Part shown: one piece after another, positions 1 to 8,413 of the stretch
Numbering within the stretch: position 1 is the stretch's first letter
Layout: each line of letters starts with the position of its first letter
Assembly (NCBI GenBank): GCA_900100325.1
Contig: LT629697.1
Span: forward strand, 3,531,423-3,595,422
From: Frankineae bacterium MT45
GTDB lineage: Bacteria > Actinomycetota > Actinomycetes > Mycobacteriales > Jatrophihabitantaceae
Length of the DNA: 64,000 nt
Direction: 5' to 3'
Notes under the pieces: model-generated
Databases searched by the model: none
Seen by the model: only the letters and a program-made list of their open reading frames with translations
What the model was told of the DNA's origin: nothing
Program-made: the position numbers and the translations under genes

Positions 1-117
1 GAAGTATCCATTATCCCTCCCTAGGACACATTCACCCTCTCGCATAAGTCAATTCGCGTCAAGAAGCCGCCGTGGTGATGCTCGCCGATGCGTACCCAGC
101 GCGTCCATTGTGCAAGC

Positions 118-327
118 TCAGACGGCCATCATCTTGTGGATCGCCTGACGGGAGACATCCAACTCTCGGGCGATATCGCTCTGGGACCAGCCGTCGTCGA
201 GCAGACTCTGCATGAGGTCACGGCGTTCCAGAGCAAGTCGGCGGGCCTGACGGGTGTGCTCGATGGCTTGGGCCCGAACCTCTTTGATCCGAGCGAGGGT
301 CTCATCGTGCTTCGCTGACGTTGTCAT
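118..327 (-). CDS. Small helix-turn-helix protein
   Basis: 69 aa. The N-terminal half is basic and helical (many Arg/Lys/Glu). The C-terminal half reads as a helix-turn-helix of the sigma-region-4/resolvase kind, with GWSQSDIARELDVSRQAIHK at about residues 46-65. That fits a small DNA-binding regulator, but target and partner are unknown. The ATG is 31 nt from a 13-bp perfect palindrome, which suggests autoregulation (inference). No metal site or second domain is visible. It could also be an orphan antitoxin-like regulator; no toxin gene adjoins it. Confidence 0.72.
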   Translation of the reverse strand: MTTSAKHDETLARIKEVRAQAIEHTRQARRLALERRDLMQSLLDDGWSQSDIARELDVSRQAIHKMMAV

Positions 328-358
328 GACTTCAACGATGCATCCGTCCGCCTGCCGT

Positions 359-377
359 TGTCAACTACTAGTTGTCA
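359..377 (-). promoter_or_regulatory. Palindromic operator-like dyad upstream of HTH gene
   Basis: CAACTACTAGTTG at 362-374 is a perfect palindrome around one central base, and TG/CA pairs continue outside it at 359-360/376-377. On the minus strand it runs into TTGACA, a consensus-like -35 box, with CATCGT about 18 nt downstream as a poor -10. An operator overlapping the -35 of the HTH gene is the simplest reading. Confidence 0.45.
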
Positions 378-418
378 GAGGACGCGGGCGGGCTGGCTGG
401 AGCCATCCGGCATGCGCG

Positions 419-1108
419 TCACACATCCGGCAGCTGCAGCGAGGTGAGCAGATCTAGCACCGGCCCGGGACCGGAGGCGAGCACGTTGTGCCTGGTCTGC
501 CACTGGTGGGTGAGGAAGGTCGCGTCAGCTCGCGCGCGTTCCGCGGCGCCGGCCATCGGTGATTCCCCCGGCCAAGCCATCGCTTCAACGTGAACTTTGA
601 CCGGCACCTGCTGCCACGCTCCGGTAAGTGCACAGGCCTGGACGAGCGTGGCCAGTGGGTGCGGGCGGGCTCGCTCGTCGAAGAAGGGCAGCGGGTCGAC
701 GCCGTACCCGGTGCGAGCTGAGCCGTCGATGTACCAGCGGCGCTGCTCGTCGTTGGTCATCGTCCAGCACGAGTCGCCGTCTCGTGGGATGAAGGCGTCC
801 AGATACACCAGTGCCCGCACCGCCGTCGGTGCCTGGTCGGCGACGGCGGTGATTATGGAACCGGCGTAGCTGTGACCGACCAGTACAACGCCCGCCGCCC
901 CCTGGTCGGCGGCGAACTCAGCAACGACTTGCCCGACCTGATCGACGTGCGTCTGCAGGGTGATCAGCTGGTCGAGCTTGGGCTCGGGGTCCAACCCGGC
1001 GAGGGTGACGGCGCGCGCCTCGTGCCCGGCGGCGGCCAGCGCGTCGACCAGAGGGTCATACCACCAGCCACCGTGGCACGCTCCCGGCACAAGGATGAAC
1101 TTCGGCAT
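419..1108 (-). CDS. Alpha/beta hydrolase
   Basis: 229 aa serine hydrolase of the alpha/beta fold, in the short HNL/SABP2/EstC-like branch. Visible are the oxyanion segment VPGACHGGWW (residues 8-17), the nucleophile elbow GHSYAGS with Ser80, and a late His in TRHNVLASG as the likely catalytic base. The start is the internal ATG at 1108: AAGGAGG lies just upstream, and a longer reading to 1240 would add 44 residues of low-complexity sequence unlike the family. The substrate (ester or small carbonyl compound) cannot be told. Cytoplasmic; no signal peptide. It follows the conserved small gene ending at 1150 on the same strand by 41 bp. Confidence 0.85.
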   Translation of the reverse strand: MPKFILVPGACHGGWWYDPLVDALAAAGHEARAVTLAGLDPEPKLDQLITLQTHVDQVGQVVAEFAADQGAAGVVLVGHSYAGSIITAVADQAPTAVRALVYLDAFIPRDGDSCWTMTNDEQRRWYIDGSARTGYGVDPLPFFDERARPHPLATLVQACALTGAWQQVPVKVHVEAMAWPGESPMAGAAERARADATFLTHQWQTRHNVLASGPGPVLDLLTSLQLPDV

Positions 1109-1149
1109 CGCCGCCTCCTTCGCTTCTGTCTTGCCAGCGGACGGCATGA

Positions 1150-1500
1150 CTACGAGGTGAGCTTGTCGAGATACTGAAGCAACTCGTGCGCGGCCAATTC
1201 GATGTCCTTGTGGCGCCACTCCGACGCCCGATAGACGCACGCTATGAGGCCCGTCCGATGGACGCGTCGGAAGTCCCCGTAAACGAACGCGTACCGGGCC
1301 TTCGTCTCATCGGCAGCCCCGTCGGTGAGGCCGAGATGCCAACTGGAGTACTCAGACCAGTCATGGCGTTCGAGGTAGGCGTTCTGCGCATCTGCCTTGG
1401 GTTGGACCTCGCCCCAGTCGCTATCCAGCACATACTGCCGCGCGTCGATCAGTTCTCGCGCATGCGAGACGGCCGAGGAGTTCAGCGCGTAAGACGCCAT
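1150..1500 (-). CDS. Conserved actinobacterial small protein
   Basis: 116 aa, soluble, rich in Trp, Tyr and Glu. I recognise the pattern (SHARELIDARQYVLDSDWGE near the N-terminus, YAFVYGDFRRVHRTGLIAC in the middle, AAHELLQYLD at the end) as a widespread actinobacterial protein of unknown function. ATG 1500 is preferred over an upstream TTG because AAGGTGG lies 5 nt before it. It is probably transcribed with the hydrolase downstream. No function is assigned. Confidence 0.82.
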   Translation of the reverse strand: MASYALNSSAVSHARELIDARQYVLDSDWGEVQPKADAQNAYLERHDWSEYSSWHLGLTDGAADETKARYAFVYGDFRRVHRTGLIACVYRASEWRHKDIELAAHELLQYLDKLTS

Positions 1501-1593
1501 GTGTCCACCTTCGCACAATCGGCGCCCCTCGCCGAGGGAGATCGCCGGTCCCTCCCCGTCGAGACGTCGGCGGACACGACGAGCTCCCGGGGT

Positions 1594-2820
1594 TCACAGG
1601 CCGACGGCCGATCGGAGCTGTCTACGTAGCGCCGATACGTTCCCGGTCGGGTTGGTATCGGCGCGGACGGACCACAGGTAGGAATGGTTCGAGTTGTCGC
1701 GAGCCTGCTGCTTCTTCCGCATACCTCGGTACACCTCGGCCAGGCCGAGCGCAGCGCCGGCGGCCGCCCCAACGACGCTGTGCTCAAACACCGAGACACC
1801 CGCCAGCAACGACGGCGTCTGGACCTTCAGGTTCATCACCCCTTCGGCGACATCCATGCCGATGTCCCGCAGATCGCGGCGGGCGTCGCGAAGTGTCGTC
1901 TCCGTGTACTCGTGCGCCTGGTCGGTCAGATAGCGGGTCATCAACTCCGGGGACTCCATCGTCGCGACCGTGCTCGCGACCGTGTCGGCCAGAACGTCGA
2001 CGGCCTGCCGCCAGGCGAGGAACTGCTCACCGTGCCGCTTGCGGATCGCGATGACCTCAGCGATCGGAACTCGGTCAAGGTCAGCGGGCAGCGCCATCCG
2101 CAGCGACAGCAGGCCGAACACCGCCGGCTCGAAACTCTGCTCCGCCTGGCCGGCTCCGAAATTCATCCGGTCCTGAGCGATGCCGCCCAACACGAGATCC
2201 TCCGCTGTGAGGCCGCTCGTCGCCGCGCAGGCTTCGGACTGGTCCGTCACCAACGACAGCGCATTGTGCGAGGCGACGTCCTCGCTTAGTAAGCACTTGT
2301 AGGCCCAGGCCAGATCGCGCTGGACCACCACCCAGCCACCCGGGATCTCAGGGTGAGTGTCGTAGCGAGCCGCGGCACCGCACTCCAACAGCCGCTCCAA
2401 CAGAACGGGGGCGAACTCCGCGGCGGGCATCAGTCCGACGGAACCGGATGCGGACAGACCGGAGCGCCAGGTTCTCACGTCGCTGACCTCTCCCCACCTG
2501 GGCGGGAGGAACCAATCGACCGGCGGTTCCAACGGGTGATACTCGGCGCCGAGGCGATGGCCGGTGAGACGAATGATGTCAAGCAATTGCTCGAACGTTG
2601 GAGCCACCCGCGCCATCGAGGCACCGGGCTCGACGTCAACCAACCAACCAAGCTCACCCGCAGCAGCCCGTAGGCCTTCGGGGTCGGCGACTGGATATCC
2701 CGGCGTCACCAGCCGCGCCATCTTGGGCCAGTACAGCAATGCCAGCTTCAACCATGACTCGTCCCGCAGATGCACGTACGGGTAGTACAGACCCCACATC
2801 GGCGCGGCGAGCTTGTTCAC
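1594..2820 (-). CDS. DUF6236-like protein
   Basis: 408 aa, soluble. The N-terminal signature MWGLYYPYVHLRDESWLK followed by LALLYWPKMARL matches what I remember of the DUF6236 family, a large protein of unknown function scattered in actinobacteria. The C-terminal third is charged and helical (residues about 290-350, possible coiled coil), followed by a short Gly/Ala-rich hydrophobic stretch (about 350-368). GTG at 2820 is used as start; an ATG seven codons in is the alternative, and neither has a strong ribosome site. Its neighbours give no functional hint. Family assignment is from memory and moderate. Confidence 0.75.
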   Translation of the reverse strand: MNKLAAPMWGLYYPYVHLRDESWLKLALLYWPKMARLVTPGYPVADPEGLRAAAGELGWLVDVEPGASMARVAPTFEQLLDIIRLTGHRLGAEYHPLEPPVDWFLPPRWGEVSDVRTWRSGLSASGSVGLMPAAEFAPVLLERLLECGAAARYDTHPEIPGGWVVVQRDLAWAYKCLLSEDVASHNALSLVTDQSEACAATSGLTAEDLVLGGIAQDRMNFGAGQAEQSFEPAVFGLLSLRMALPADLDRVPIAEVIAIRKRHGEQFLAWRQAVDVLADTVASTVATMESPELMTRYLTDQAHEYTETTLRDARRDLRDIGMDVAEGVMNLKVQTPSLLAGVSVFEHSVVGAAAGAALGLAEVYRGMRKKQQARDNSNHSYLWSVRADTNPTGNVSALRRQLRSAVGL

Positions 2821-2922
2821 AACCCCATCGTCGCGTCGCCAACAGCCGCGAGCAAGCGACGTACTGCGGGTGCTTACTCGCCATGGACCACGGTTGAGTC
2901 ATGAAATTCGCGCTGATGCGCG

Positions 2923-3306
2923 TCAGCTCGGACGATCAGCTGCTATCGGCGGGGCCCATCCCGGTCGCTTCACCAGGCAGAACGGATGACCGGCGGGATC
3001 GGCGAACACGTCATCGCCATCGAGTGGGGTCGCCCCGAGTTCAAGCACCTGGAGGGTGGCCGCTGCGATGTCTTCGACCATGACGTCAAGGTGGATCTGC
3101 TGCGGGACCGCGAGGTCGGGCCAGGTTGGACGGCGATGATCTCGCGCCAATTGGAACGCCAGACCGGAGGCCTGCGAGCTTGTCGACACCACGACCCAGT
3201 CATCGCTGGCATAGGTGATCGGATCTCCCAGCAGACGTGAATAGAACGTGGCCAGCGCGAGTGGGTCGGGGCAGTCGAGCACGACATGATGGAGGCGGCC
3301 GATCAT
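2923..3306 (-). CDS. VOC (glyoxalase/bleomycin-resistance fold) protein
   Basis: 127 aa, a single vicinal-oxygen-chelate domain. It has an N-terminal metal-ligand-like IGRLHHVVLDCPDPLALATFY, a mid strand QIHLDVMVEDIAAA with a second His, and a terminal FADPAGHPFCLV typical of the family. This resembles the small actinobacterial glyoxalase-like proteins whose substrates are mostly unknown. ATG 3306 is chosen because it overlaps the upstream stop as ATGA and starts right at the domain. It is translationally coupled to the membrane protein before it. Confidence 0.85.
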   Translation of the reverse strand: MIGRLHHVVLDCPDPLALATFYSRLLGDPITYASDDWVVVSTSSQASGLAFQLARDHRRPTWPDLAVPQQIHLDVMVEDIAAATLQVLELGATPLDGDDVFADPAGHPFCLVKRPGWAPPIAADRPS

Positions 3307-3605
3307 GACCTCGAGTCTTCCATTCGGGCAGGCCCAACCGTCAGCACAGTCGTCAGAACCAAGGAATAAGTCAGAATTGAACCCAGAAGGCACCCAACGA
3401 AAAATACTGCGTCCGAAGCATGGAACAGGTACAGGAGAATCGACCAAGGAAATCCGACCAAGGCGGCCGGGATTAACTCAAGTCCATCCGCCGAAGGCGA
3501 AGCATATGCATGGGCGGACATCACGACCGCCGCAATGGCCACCCCAATCCAAACGAATGCCGATGCGAATATCCACAACGTTCGCCTGGTCATCCTGGAA
3601 ACCAT
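3303..3605 (-). CDS. Small membrane protein coupled to VOC gene
   Basis: 100 aa with three or so membrane segments: TLWIFASAFVWIGVAIAAVV at about 8-27, a weaker one around LIPAALVGFPWSILLYLF, and VFFVGCLLGSILTYSLVLTT near the end. I do not recognise it. Reality is supported by the clean hydrophobic pattern and by the ATGA overlap (3303-3306) with the VOC start. The region is less GC-rich than its neighbours. ATG 3605 is chosen; ATG 3593 is an equal alternative. Function unknown. Confidence 0.6.
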   Translation of the reverse strand: MVSRMTRRTLWIFASAFVWIGVAIAAVVMSAHAYASPSADGLELIPAALVGFPWSILLYLFHASDAVFFVGCLLGSILTYSLVLTTVLTVGPARMEDSRS

Positions 3606-3788
3606 AGTGATCGTGCGCTGTGTTGCGCTACCGCGACGCCAGTGGCATTGACGAGGGCAGAGTCCTCGTACGAGGGGCGCCTCGCCTCTGTACGCCAGGC
3701 AACCTGACGTCGCGCGGCGGGGCGGCCAAATGCGGGCGCCATAAAAATGCGCTGTACGAGTGCGCGTCGCGATGAAACCATTCCAGTC

Positions 3789-4184
3789 ATGCCGAGTGTT
3801 CTGATTGAAGTTCGCCGTCGCTACTCCGCGAGGGAGGAGGTTGCGCTCATGGACGCTGTGCATGACGCGCTAGTGTTCGCCTTTCGCATCCCGCCGGAAG
3901 ACAAGGACGTACGCCTGATCGCGCACGAGCCGCACCGGTTCGCATGCTCCCCCAGGCTGGCCCAGCCCGAGTTCTTCACTCTGGTATCGATCGACTGCTT
4001 CGCTGGTCGCTCCGTGCAGGCCAAGCGCACGCTCTACGCTGGGATCGTCGATCACCTCGCCGAGCTGGGCATTCCGCGTGACCACGTAACGATCACGCTG
4101 CGAGAAAGCCCAACCGAGAACTGGGGTATCCGCCAGGGTCAGGCGGCCTGCGACATCCAGCTCGGCTTCGACGTGCACGTGTAG
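3789..4184 (+). CDS. Tautomerase-family protein
   Basis: 131 aa. The mature protein would begin with Pro (MPSVLIEVRR), the catalytic N-terminal proline of the 4-oxalocrotonate tautomerase/MIF superfamily. It is twice the length of a 4-OT monomer, as in fused-repeat tautomerases of the MSAD/Cis-CaaD type or the larger tautomerase-like proteins. The second half contains HVTITLRESPTENWGIRQG, a conserved tail of that group. ATG 3789 is chosen because it places Pro2 correctly; an upstream GTG-type extension would bury it. Substrate unknown; enol-keto isomerisation is the family reaction. Confidence 0.85.
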   Translation: MPSVLIEVRRRYSAREEVALMDAVHDALVFAFRIPPEDKDVRLIAHEPHRFACSPRLAQPEFFTLVSIDCFAGRSVQAKRTLYAGIVDHLAELGIPRDHVTITLRESPTENWGIRQGQAACDIQLGFDVHV

Positions 4185-4336
4185 AAACACCTTCGCACGC
4201 ACTCATCTTGCCACCGGCGTGTGATCGAACAAGCTCGGGATCACGCCACGGCCGAGGGGACATCGGCGGCGCTGGCAGCGGTGGCCGGTTCCGACTGTCG
4301 GAATCGGCACTGAACCCTTGTATCTGCTGGGATTTT

Positions 4337-4414
<78 letters not shown>

Positions 4415-4537
4415 AGTTTCGTACTGATCGATCCTGGGTGGCCTCAAAGGGCCGACGACAAAACTATCAGATGCAGACGCCCCCGTTGACCAGCAGCTGC
4501 CCACAGCCGCCCATGGCGACCGAGCTCACGAAGGGGG

Positions 4538-4587
4538 CGATCCTCCTGCGCCATGGGCGCCCCAGCACCCGAAGCGCAGGAGGATCG
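4538..4587 (-). terminator. Hairpin terminator after glpR
   Basis: A 14-bp perfect inverted repeat (CGATCCTCCTGCGC at 4538-4551, complement at 4574-4587) with a 22-nt loop, starting 11 bp past the glpR stop. There is no clear U tract, as is usual in high-GC actinobacteria. Confidence 0.7.
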
Positions 4588-4597
4588 GCGGGCCGGG

Positions 4598-5416
4598 TCA
4601 GCCAGCTCGTCGGTGCAACTGCGGGTCGCTGTAGCCGTCAGCGCTGTACAGCCCCGTCAGGTCGACCGTGTCCATGTTGTGCAGCGCGAGGTCGTCGTCG
4701 TCGATTCGCACCACCGACTCCGGGATCGGGGCGAACTCCGGCCCCGCAAAGCCGTGCGGCTCATGCACCGCCTCATGCGCTTCGTAGCCGTGTTCCTGCC
4801 GGAGCTGCGCGCGCTGCTGGCGAGCGGCCCGGCGATCGCGGTCGTTGAGCGCCTGTGTCCGCAGGAACCAGAGGTATCCGCCCAGCCCGGCGACGAAGGC
4901 CGCGGTCAGGATCCAGGTGAGCCCACCGAGGAAGATCCCGAGCAGCAGCGTCACCGCGGTTCCGGCCCCGAGGACCGTCAGCGAACGGCGGCGACGGGTC
5001 ATCATCTGGATTCGAGCGGCAGACATCTCGCTGCGGTCGACGGGGTACATCAACGCCTCCTCGGCGGCCGGCACGGGCCGGCGCGTGGCCAAGCCCTCTT
5101 CACTGGTGCCGTCCGTGGTGACAGAGCGGCGCGTCGCCCGGCTGTCGCCGGCGACGAAGACTTCGGAACGGGCGCGCTCGGTGCGCGGCAGCACGTAGCT
5201 GGCGGCCTCAGCGTCGTCGGCGTCACTGGCGGTGGACTTGCGAGCAGCGAAGGCCGCCCGAGCGTTGACCGGCGCCCGGGTAAGTGCCCGCATCGCCTGT
5301 CCGAAGCTCGCCACCGACCGCTCCCTTGCCCGCTCGTCCTTACGTCTGAGCACCATCGGAACTACGACGATCAGCCAGAGCACAGCCAGGACGACGACAG
5401 TCATCATTGGCGACAC
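4598..5416 (-). CDS. glpR: GlpR/SepX-type divisome membrane receptor
   Basis: 272 aa. A membrane segment lies at about 5-23 (VVVLAVLWLIVVVPMVLRR), then a long charged linker, then two membrane segments at about 145-163 and 165-186, then a polar acidic tail. This architecture and its place two genes from a MoeA-like glp fit the gephyrin-like molybdotransferase receptor, called GlpR in Corynebacterium and SepX in Streptomyces, which works at the division septum with Glp. GTG 5416 is chosen since GGAGG (5424-5428) lies 7 nt before it; ATG 5407 is the alternative. Role is transferred from the family and synteny, not shown here. Confidence 0.85.
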   Translation of the reverse strand: MSPMMTVVVLAVLWLIVVVPMVLRRKDERARERSVASFGQAMRALTRAPVNARAAFAARKSTASDADDAEAASYVLPRTERARSEVFVAGDSRATRRSVTTDGTSEEGLATRRPVPAAEEALMYPVDRSEMSAARIQMMTRRRRSLTVLGAGTAVTLLLGIFLGGLTWILTAAFVAGLGGYLWFLRTQALNDRDRRAARQQRAQLRQEHGYEAHEAVHEPHGFAGPEFAPIPESVVRIDDDDLALHNMDTVDLTGLYSADGYSDPQLHRRAG

Positions 5417-5590
5417 AGTCGTACCTCCAGTCACACCAGTAACACGTTTGTGTCACCGTAGCCACCGGAGGCCTGTAAATTCGGCACCTTCGGCGGCGTG
5501 TCGGAAGGTCAACGAAAGATTGAGACTTTCCCGATATGTACCAGACCCGACGCCCAAGCCCCGTCGTGGTCCCGCGAGGGACCGTGCGAT

Positions 5591-6232
5591 TCAGCCGGTG
5601 GCGATCGGCAGTGTCGGGAGGCGCGAGAGCATCGTCGCGCCCTTCAACTCCTCGACCGTCACAGCGAAGGCGACGTGATCGCGCCAGGCCCCGCCAATGT
5701 CCAGGAACCGCTCGTAGTACCCCTCGCGACGCAGCCCCAACTTCGCCACGACGCGCAGGCTAGCCGCATTCTCCGGCCGGATATCCACCTCAACCCGGTG
5801 CAGCCCGATCACCGAGAAACAATGATCGATCACCATCGCCAGCGCGGTCGGCACCACGGACCGTCCCGCCACCGCCGAGTCCACCCAGTAGCCGACGGTG
5901 CAGGAGCGCAGGGCGCCGTGAACGATGTTCGAGACGCTGATCTGCCCGACCAGGCGCCCGCCGTAGACGATCATGAACGGCGCCATCTGCCCCGAGCGCC
6001 CGGCCTTGCGGAATGCGGTGACCATCGTCCGCCAGGCCGCCGGCGAGTTGCGGGCGTGCCACGGCGAGGTCGAGGTCGGCTCCCACTGCTCCAGCCACTC
6101 CTGGTTGCGGATCCGGATCTCACTCCACACCCGAGCGTCGCGCATCCGCGGCGCGCGCAGCATCACCGAGCCCGCCGACAGGGTGGTCGGCCAGCCCCGG
6201 TCGCCGCTCTCGTCGGCGTGACGGTGGCTCAA
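5591..6232 (-). CDS. RimJ/RimL-type GNAT acetyltransferase
   Basis: 213 aa GNAT protein. Core features are SVMLRAPRMRDARVWSEIR at the start, strand beta-4 with LVGQISVSN, TVGYWVDSAVAGRSVVPTAL (the acetyl-CoA pyrophosphate loop, here in the RimJ-like variant), and HRVEVDIRPENAASLRVVAK followed by a Tyr-rich end (REGYYERF). It probably acetylates a protein N-terminus or small molecule. The TTG at 6232 overlaps the glp stop as TTGA, so the gene is coupled; no strong ribosome site is seen and the exact start is unsure. The gene sits between glp and glpR, the usual actinobacterial order. Confidence 0.88.
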   Translation of the reverse strand: MSHRHADESGDRGWPTTLSAGSVMLRAPRMRDARVWSEIRIRNQEWLEQWEPTSTSPWHARNSPAAWRTMVTAFRKAGRSGQMAPFMIVYGGRLVGQISVSNIVHGALRSCTVGYWVDSAVAGRSVVPTALAMVIDHCFSVIGLHRVEVDIRPENAASLRVVAKLGLRREGYYERFLDIGGAWRDHVAFAVTVEELKGATMLSRLPTLPIATG

Positions 6233-7470
6233 CGATGCGACAGCAGCAACGGGATCACGGTTACCCGGGAGCCGACGACGACCTCGGTGACGGCCTCGTC
6301 AACCACCACCAGGCAGTTCGACGACGCCATCGACGCGATCAGGTGTGAACCGGAACCACCAACAAAAGTAACGCTGTAGTCGCCATTGGCCTCACGGTGC
6401 AGCACGCCGCGACGGAACTGCCGCACACCGGACGGACTCTCGATCCGCTCCAACGCCGCCGCCTGCACGGTGGCCCGCTGGATGTTCCGCTTGCCCAGCA
6501 GCTTGCGGATCGCCGGACGGACGAAGACCTCGAAGGCGACGAGGGCACTCATCGGGTTGCCGGGGAGGCAGAAGATGGGCACCCGGTCACCGAGATGCCC
6601 GAAACCCTGCGGGGCGCCGGGCTGCATGGCCACCTTCACGAAGTCGACGGTGCCGACCTCGCTGAGCGTCTGCTTCACCACGTCGAAGGCGCCCATGCTG
6701 ACGCCACCGGTCGTGATGAGGATGTCGGCTCGCAGCAGTTGGCTCTCCAACACGTCCAGGAGGCGGCTGTGGTCGTCGGGGACGATCCCGACCCGGTAGG
6801 CGTCGGCGCCGGAGTCACGGGCGGCGGCCGCGATCAAATAGGAGTTGGCGTCGGTGACCTCTCCGAACGCCGGTCGCTGTCCGACCTCGACGAGCTCGCT
6901 TCCGGTGGAGACGACCACCACGCGCGGGCGGGGGCGCACCGTCACCCGGTCCCGACCGATCGAGGCCAGCAGCGCAATCTGCTGCGGGCCGAGTGCCGCC
7001 CCGGCTCCGATGGCCGGCTCGCCGGCGGCCAGGTCCTCTCCGGCTCGTCGAATGTTCTCTCCGGACCGGGTTGGGCGCTGCACCGCGACCCGGGCCACCC
7101 CACCGTCGGTCTCGGCCAGCGGGATGACCGCGTCGGCGCCGGCCGGAATGGGGGCGCCGGTCATGATCCGCATCGCCAACCCCGGGCCCATCCCTGAGCG
7201 CGACTTCGCCCCGGCCACCACGTCACCGACGACCGGCAACTCGGCCGGAGTCTCCGCCGTCGCATCGCGGGTGTCGACCGAGCGCACCGCGTACCCGTCC
7301 TCGGCCGCGTTGTCGAACCCGGGCAGAGCGACCGGACTGACGATCGTCTCGGCCAGCAGCAGGCCCTGTGCGTCCAGCAGCGTGAGTTCGATCGGCTCCA
7401 GCGAACCGATGCCGTCGAGGACTCGCTCGAGGTGCTCCTCGACCGAGTGGACTCGAGCGTCGTCGATCAC
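6229..7470 (-). CDS. glp: Gephyrin-like molybdotransferase Glp (MoeA family)
   Basis: 413 aa with the full MoeA layout: N-terminal VEEHLERVL; domain II/I with FDNAAEDGYAVR and IMTGAPIPAGADAVIP; the MogA-like domain III with VVVVSTGSELVEVG, ITTGGVSMGAFDVVK and the FCLPGNPMSALVAFEVF loop; and a C-terminal barrel. MoeA inserts molybdenum into adenylated molybdopterin. The paralogue next to galU and glpR has in addition a septal role in Corynebacteriales (known for the family). GTG 7470 is used: it overlaps the galU stop as GTGA. Molybdopterin genes lie 4-6 kb away. Confidence 0.9.
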   Translation of the reverse strand: MIDDARVHSVEEHLERVLDGIGSLEPIELTLLDAQGLLLAETIVSPVALPGFDNAAEDGYAVRSVDTRDATAETPAELPVVGDVVAGAKSRSGMGPGLAMRIMTGAPIPAGADAVIPLAETDGGVARVAVQRPTRSGENIRRAGEDLAAGEPAIGAGAALGPQQIALLASIGRDRVTVRPRPRVVVVSTGSELVEVGQRPAFGEVTDANSYLIAAAARDSGADAYRVGIVPDDHSRLLDVLESQLLRADILITTGGVSMGAFDVVKQTLSEVGTVDFVKVAMQPGAPQGFGHLGDRVPIFCLPGNPMSALVAFEVFVRPAIRKLLGKRNIQRATVQAAALERIESPSGVRQFRRGVLHREANGDYSVTFVGGSGSHLIASMASSNCLVVVDEAVTEVVVGSRVTVIPLLLSHR

Positions 7471-8381
7471 GGGGCAACACCGGGATTCGTCTCGGCCGCG
7501 ATCTCGGAGACGTACTCGACGAGCCACTGGTTGAACTGCTCGCCGATATCGGGGTGCCGGCGGGCCAACTGCACGACTGCCCGCACGTAGTCCAGCTTGT
7601 CACCGGTGTCGTAGCGACGCCCCCGGAAGACGACGCCGTGGACCGGCACGCCCTCGGCCGCGAGCAGACGCATTGCGTCGGTCAGCTGAATCTCCCCGCC
7701 GGCCCCGGGCTCGGTGCGGCGAATGGCGTCGAAGATCTCCGGTGGCAGCACGTAGCGGCCGATGATGGCCAGCAGGCTAGGCGCCACCTCCGGCGCCGGC
7801 TTCTCGACCAGGTCGGAGATGGCGATGACGTCGCCTTCCGGGTCGCCGATCGGCGCCACCGAGCCGTACTTGCTGATCTCCGACCGCGGCACCTCCATCA
7901 GGCCGAGGACGATCCCACCGTGCTCGGCGTAGACCGCACGCATTGCGCCGACCACATCGTCGCGGTCGTCCACTAGGTCGTCGGGGAGCAGCACCGCGAT
8001 CGGGCCGCCGGCGGCGAACTCCTCACCGTGGGCCACCGCATCTCCGAGTCCGCGCGGAACAACCTGCTCGGCGTAGGAGATGGAGACGAGTTCGGCCGCG
8101 CGGTTGATCGCGGCGATCCCCTTCTGGTCGCCCTTCTTCTCCAGCGCCTCCTGCAGATCCGGGTTCGGCGAGAAGTAGTCGGCGATCATCCCCTTGCCGG
8201 GGCTCAGCACGACGACCACGTCGGTGATGTCGTTTCGAGCGGCTTCGCCGATAACGATCTCCAGCGTCGGCGTGCTGACGATGGGGAGCAGTTCCTTCGG
8301 CATTGCCTTTGTGAAGGGAAGGAAGCGGGTGCCGCGCCCGGCGGCTGGGATGAGCGCCCGGGTAACCGATTCGTGTGCCAT
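7467..8381 (-). CDS. galU: UTP-glucose-1-phosphate uridylyltransferase
   Basis: 304 aa, the usual GalU length. The nucleotide-binding start RALIPAAGRGTRFLPFTKAM, the KELLPIVSTPT loop, VLLPDDLVDD, VEKPAPEVAPS and GRRYDTGDKLDYV are all present. It makes UDP-glucose from UTP and glucose-1-phosphate for envelope polysaccharides and trehalose. It leads the minus-strand set galU-glp-acetyltransferase-glpR. The divergent 5-FCL gene starts 32 bp away, so the two share a promoter gap. Confidence 0.96.
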   Translation of the reverse strand: MAHESVTRALIPAAGRGTRFLPFTKAMPKELLPIVSTPTLEIVIGEAARNDITDVVVVLSPGKGMIADYFSPNPDLQEALEKKGDQKGIAAINRAAELVSISYAEQVVPRGLGDAVAHGEEFAAGGPIAVLLPDDLVDDRDDVVGAMRAVYAEHGGIVLGLMEVPRSEISKYGSVAPIGDPEGDVIAISDLVEKPAPEVAPSLLAIIGRYVLPPEIFDAIRRTEPGAGGEIQLTDAMRLLAAEGVPVHGVVFRGRRYDTGDKLDYVRAVVQLARRHPDIGEQFNQWLVEYVSEIAAETNPGVAP

Positions 8382-8413
8382 TGGGAAAGACTATCGGGGT
8401 GCAGAGCGAAGAG

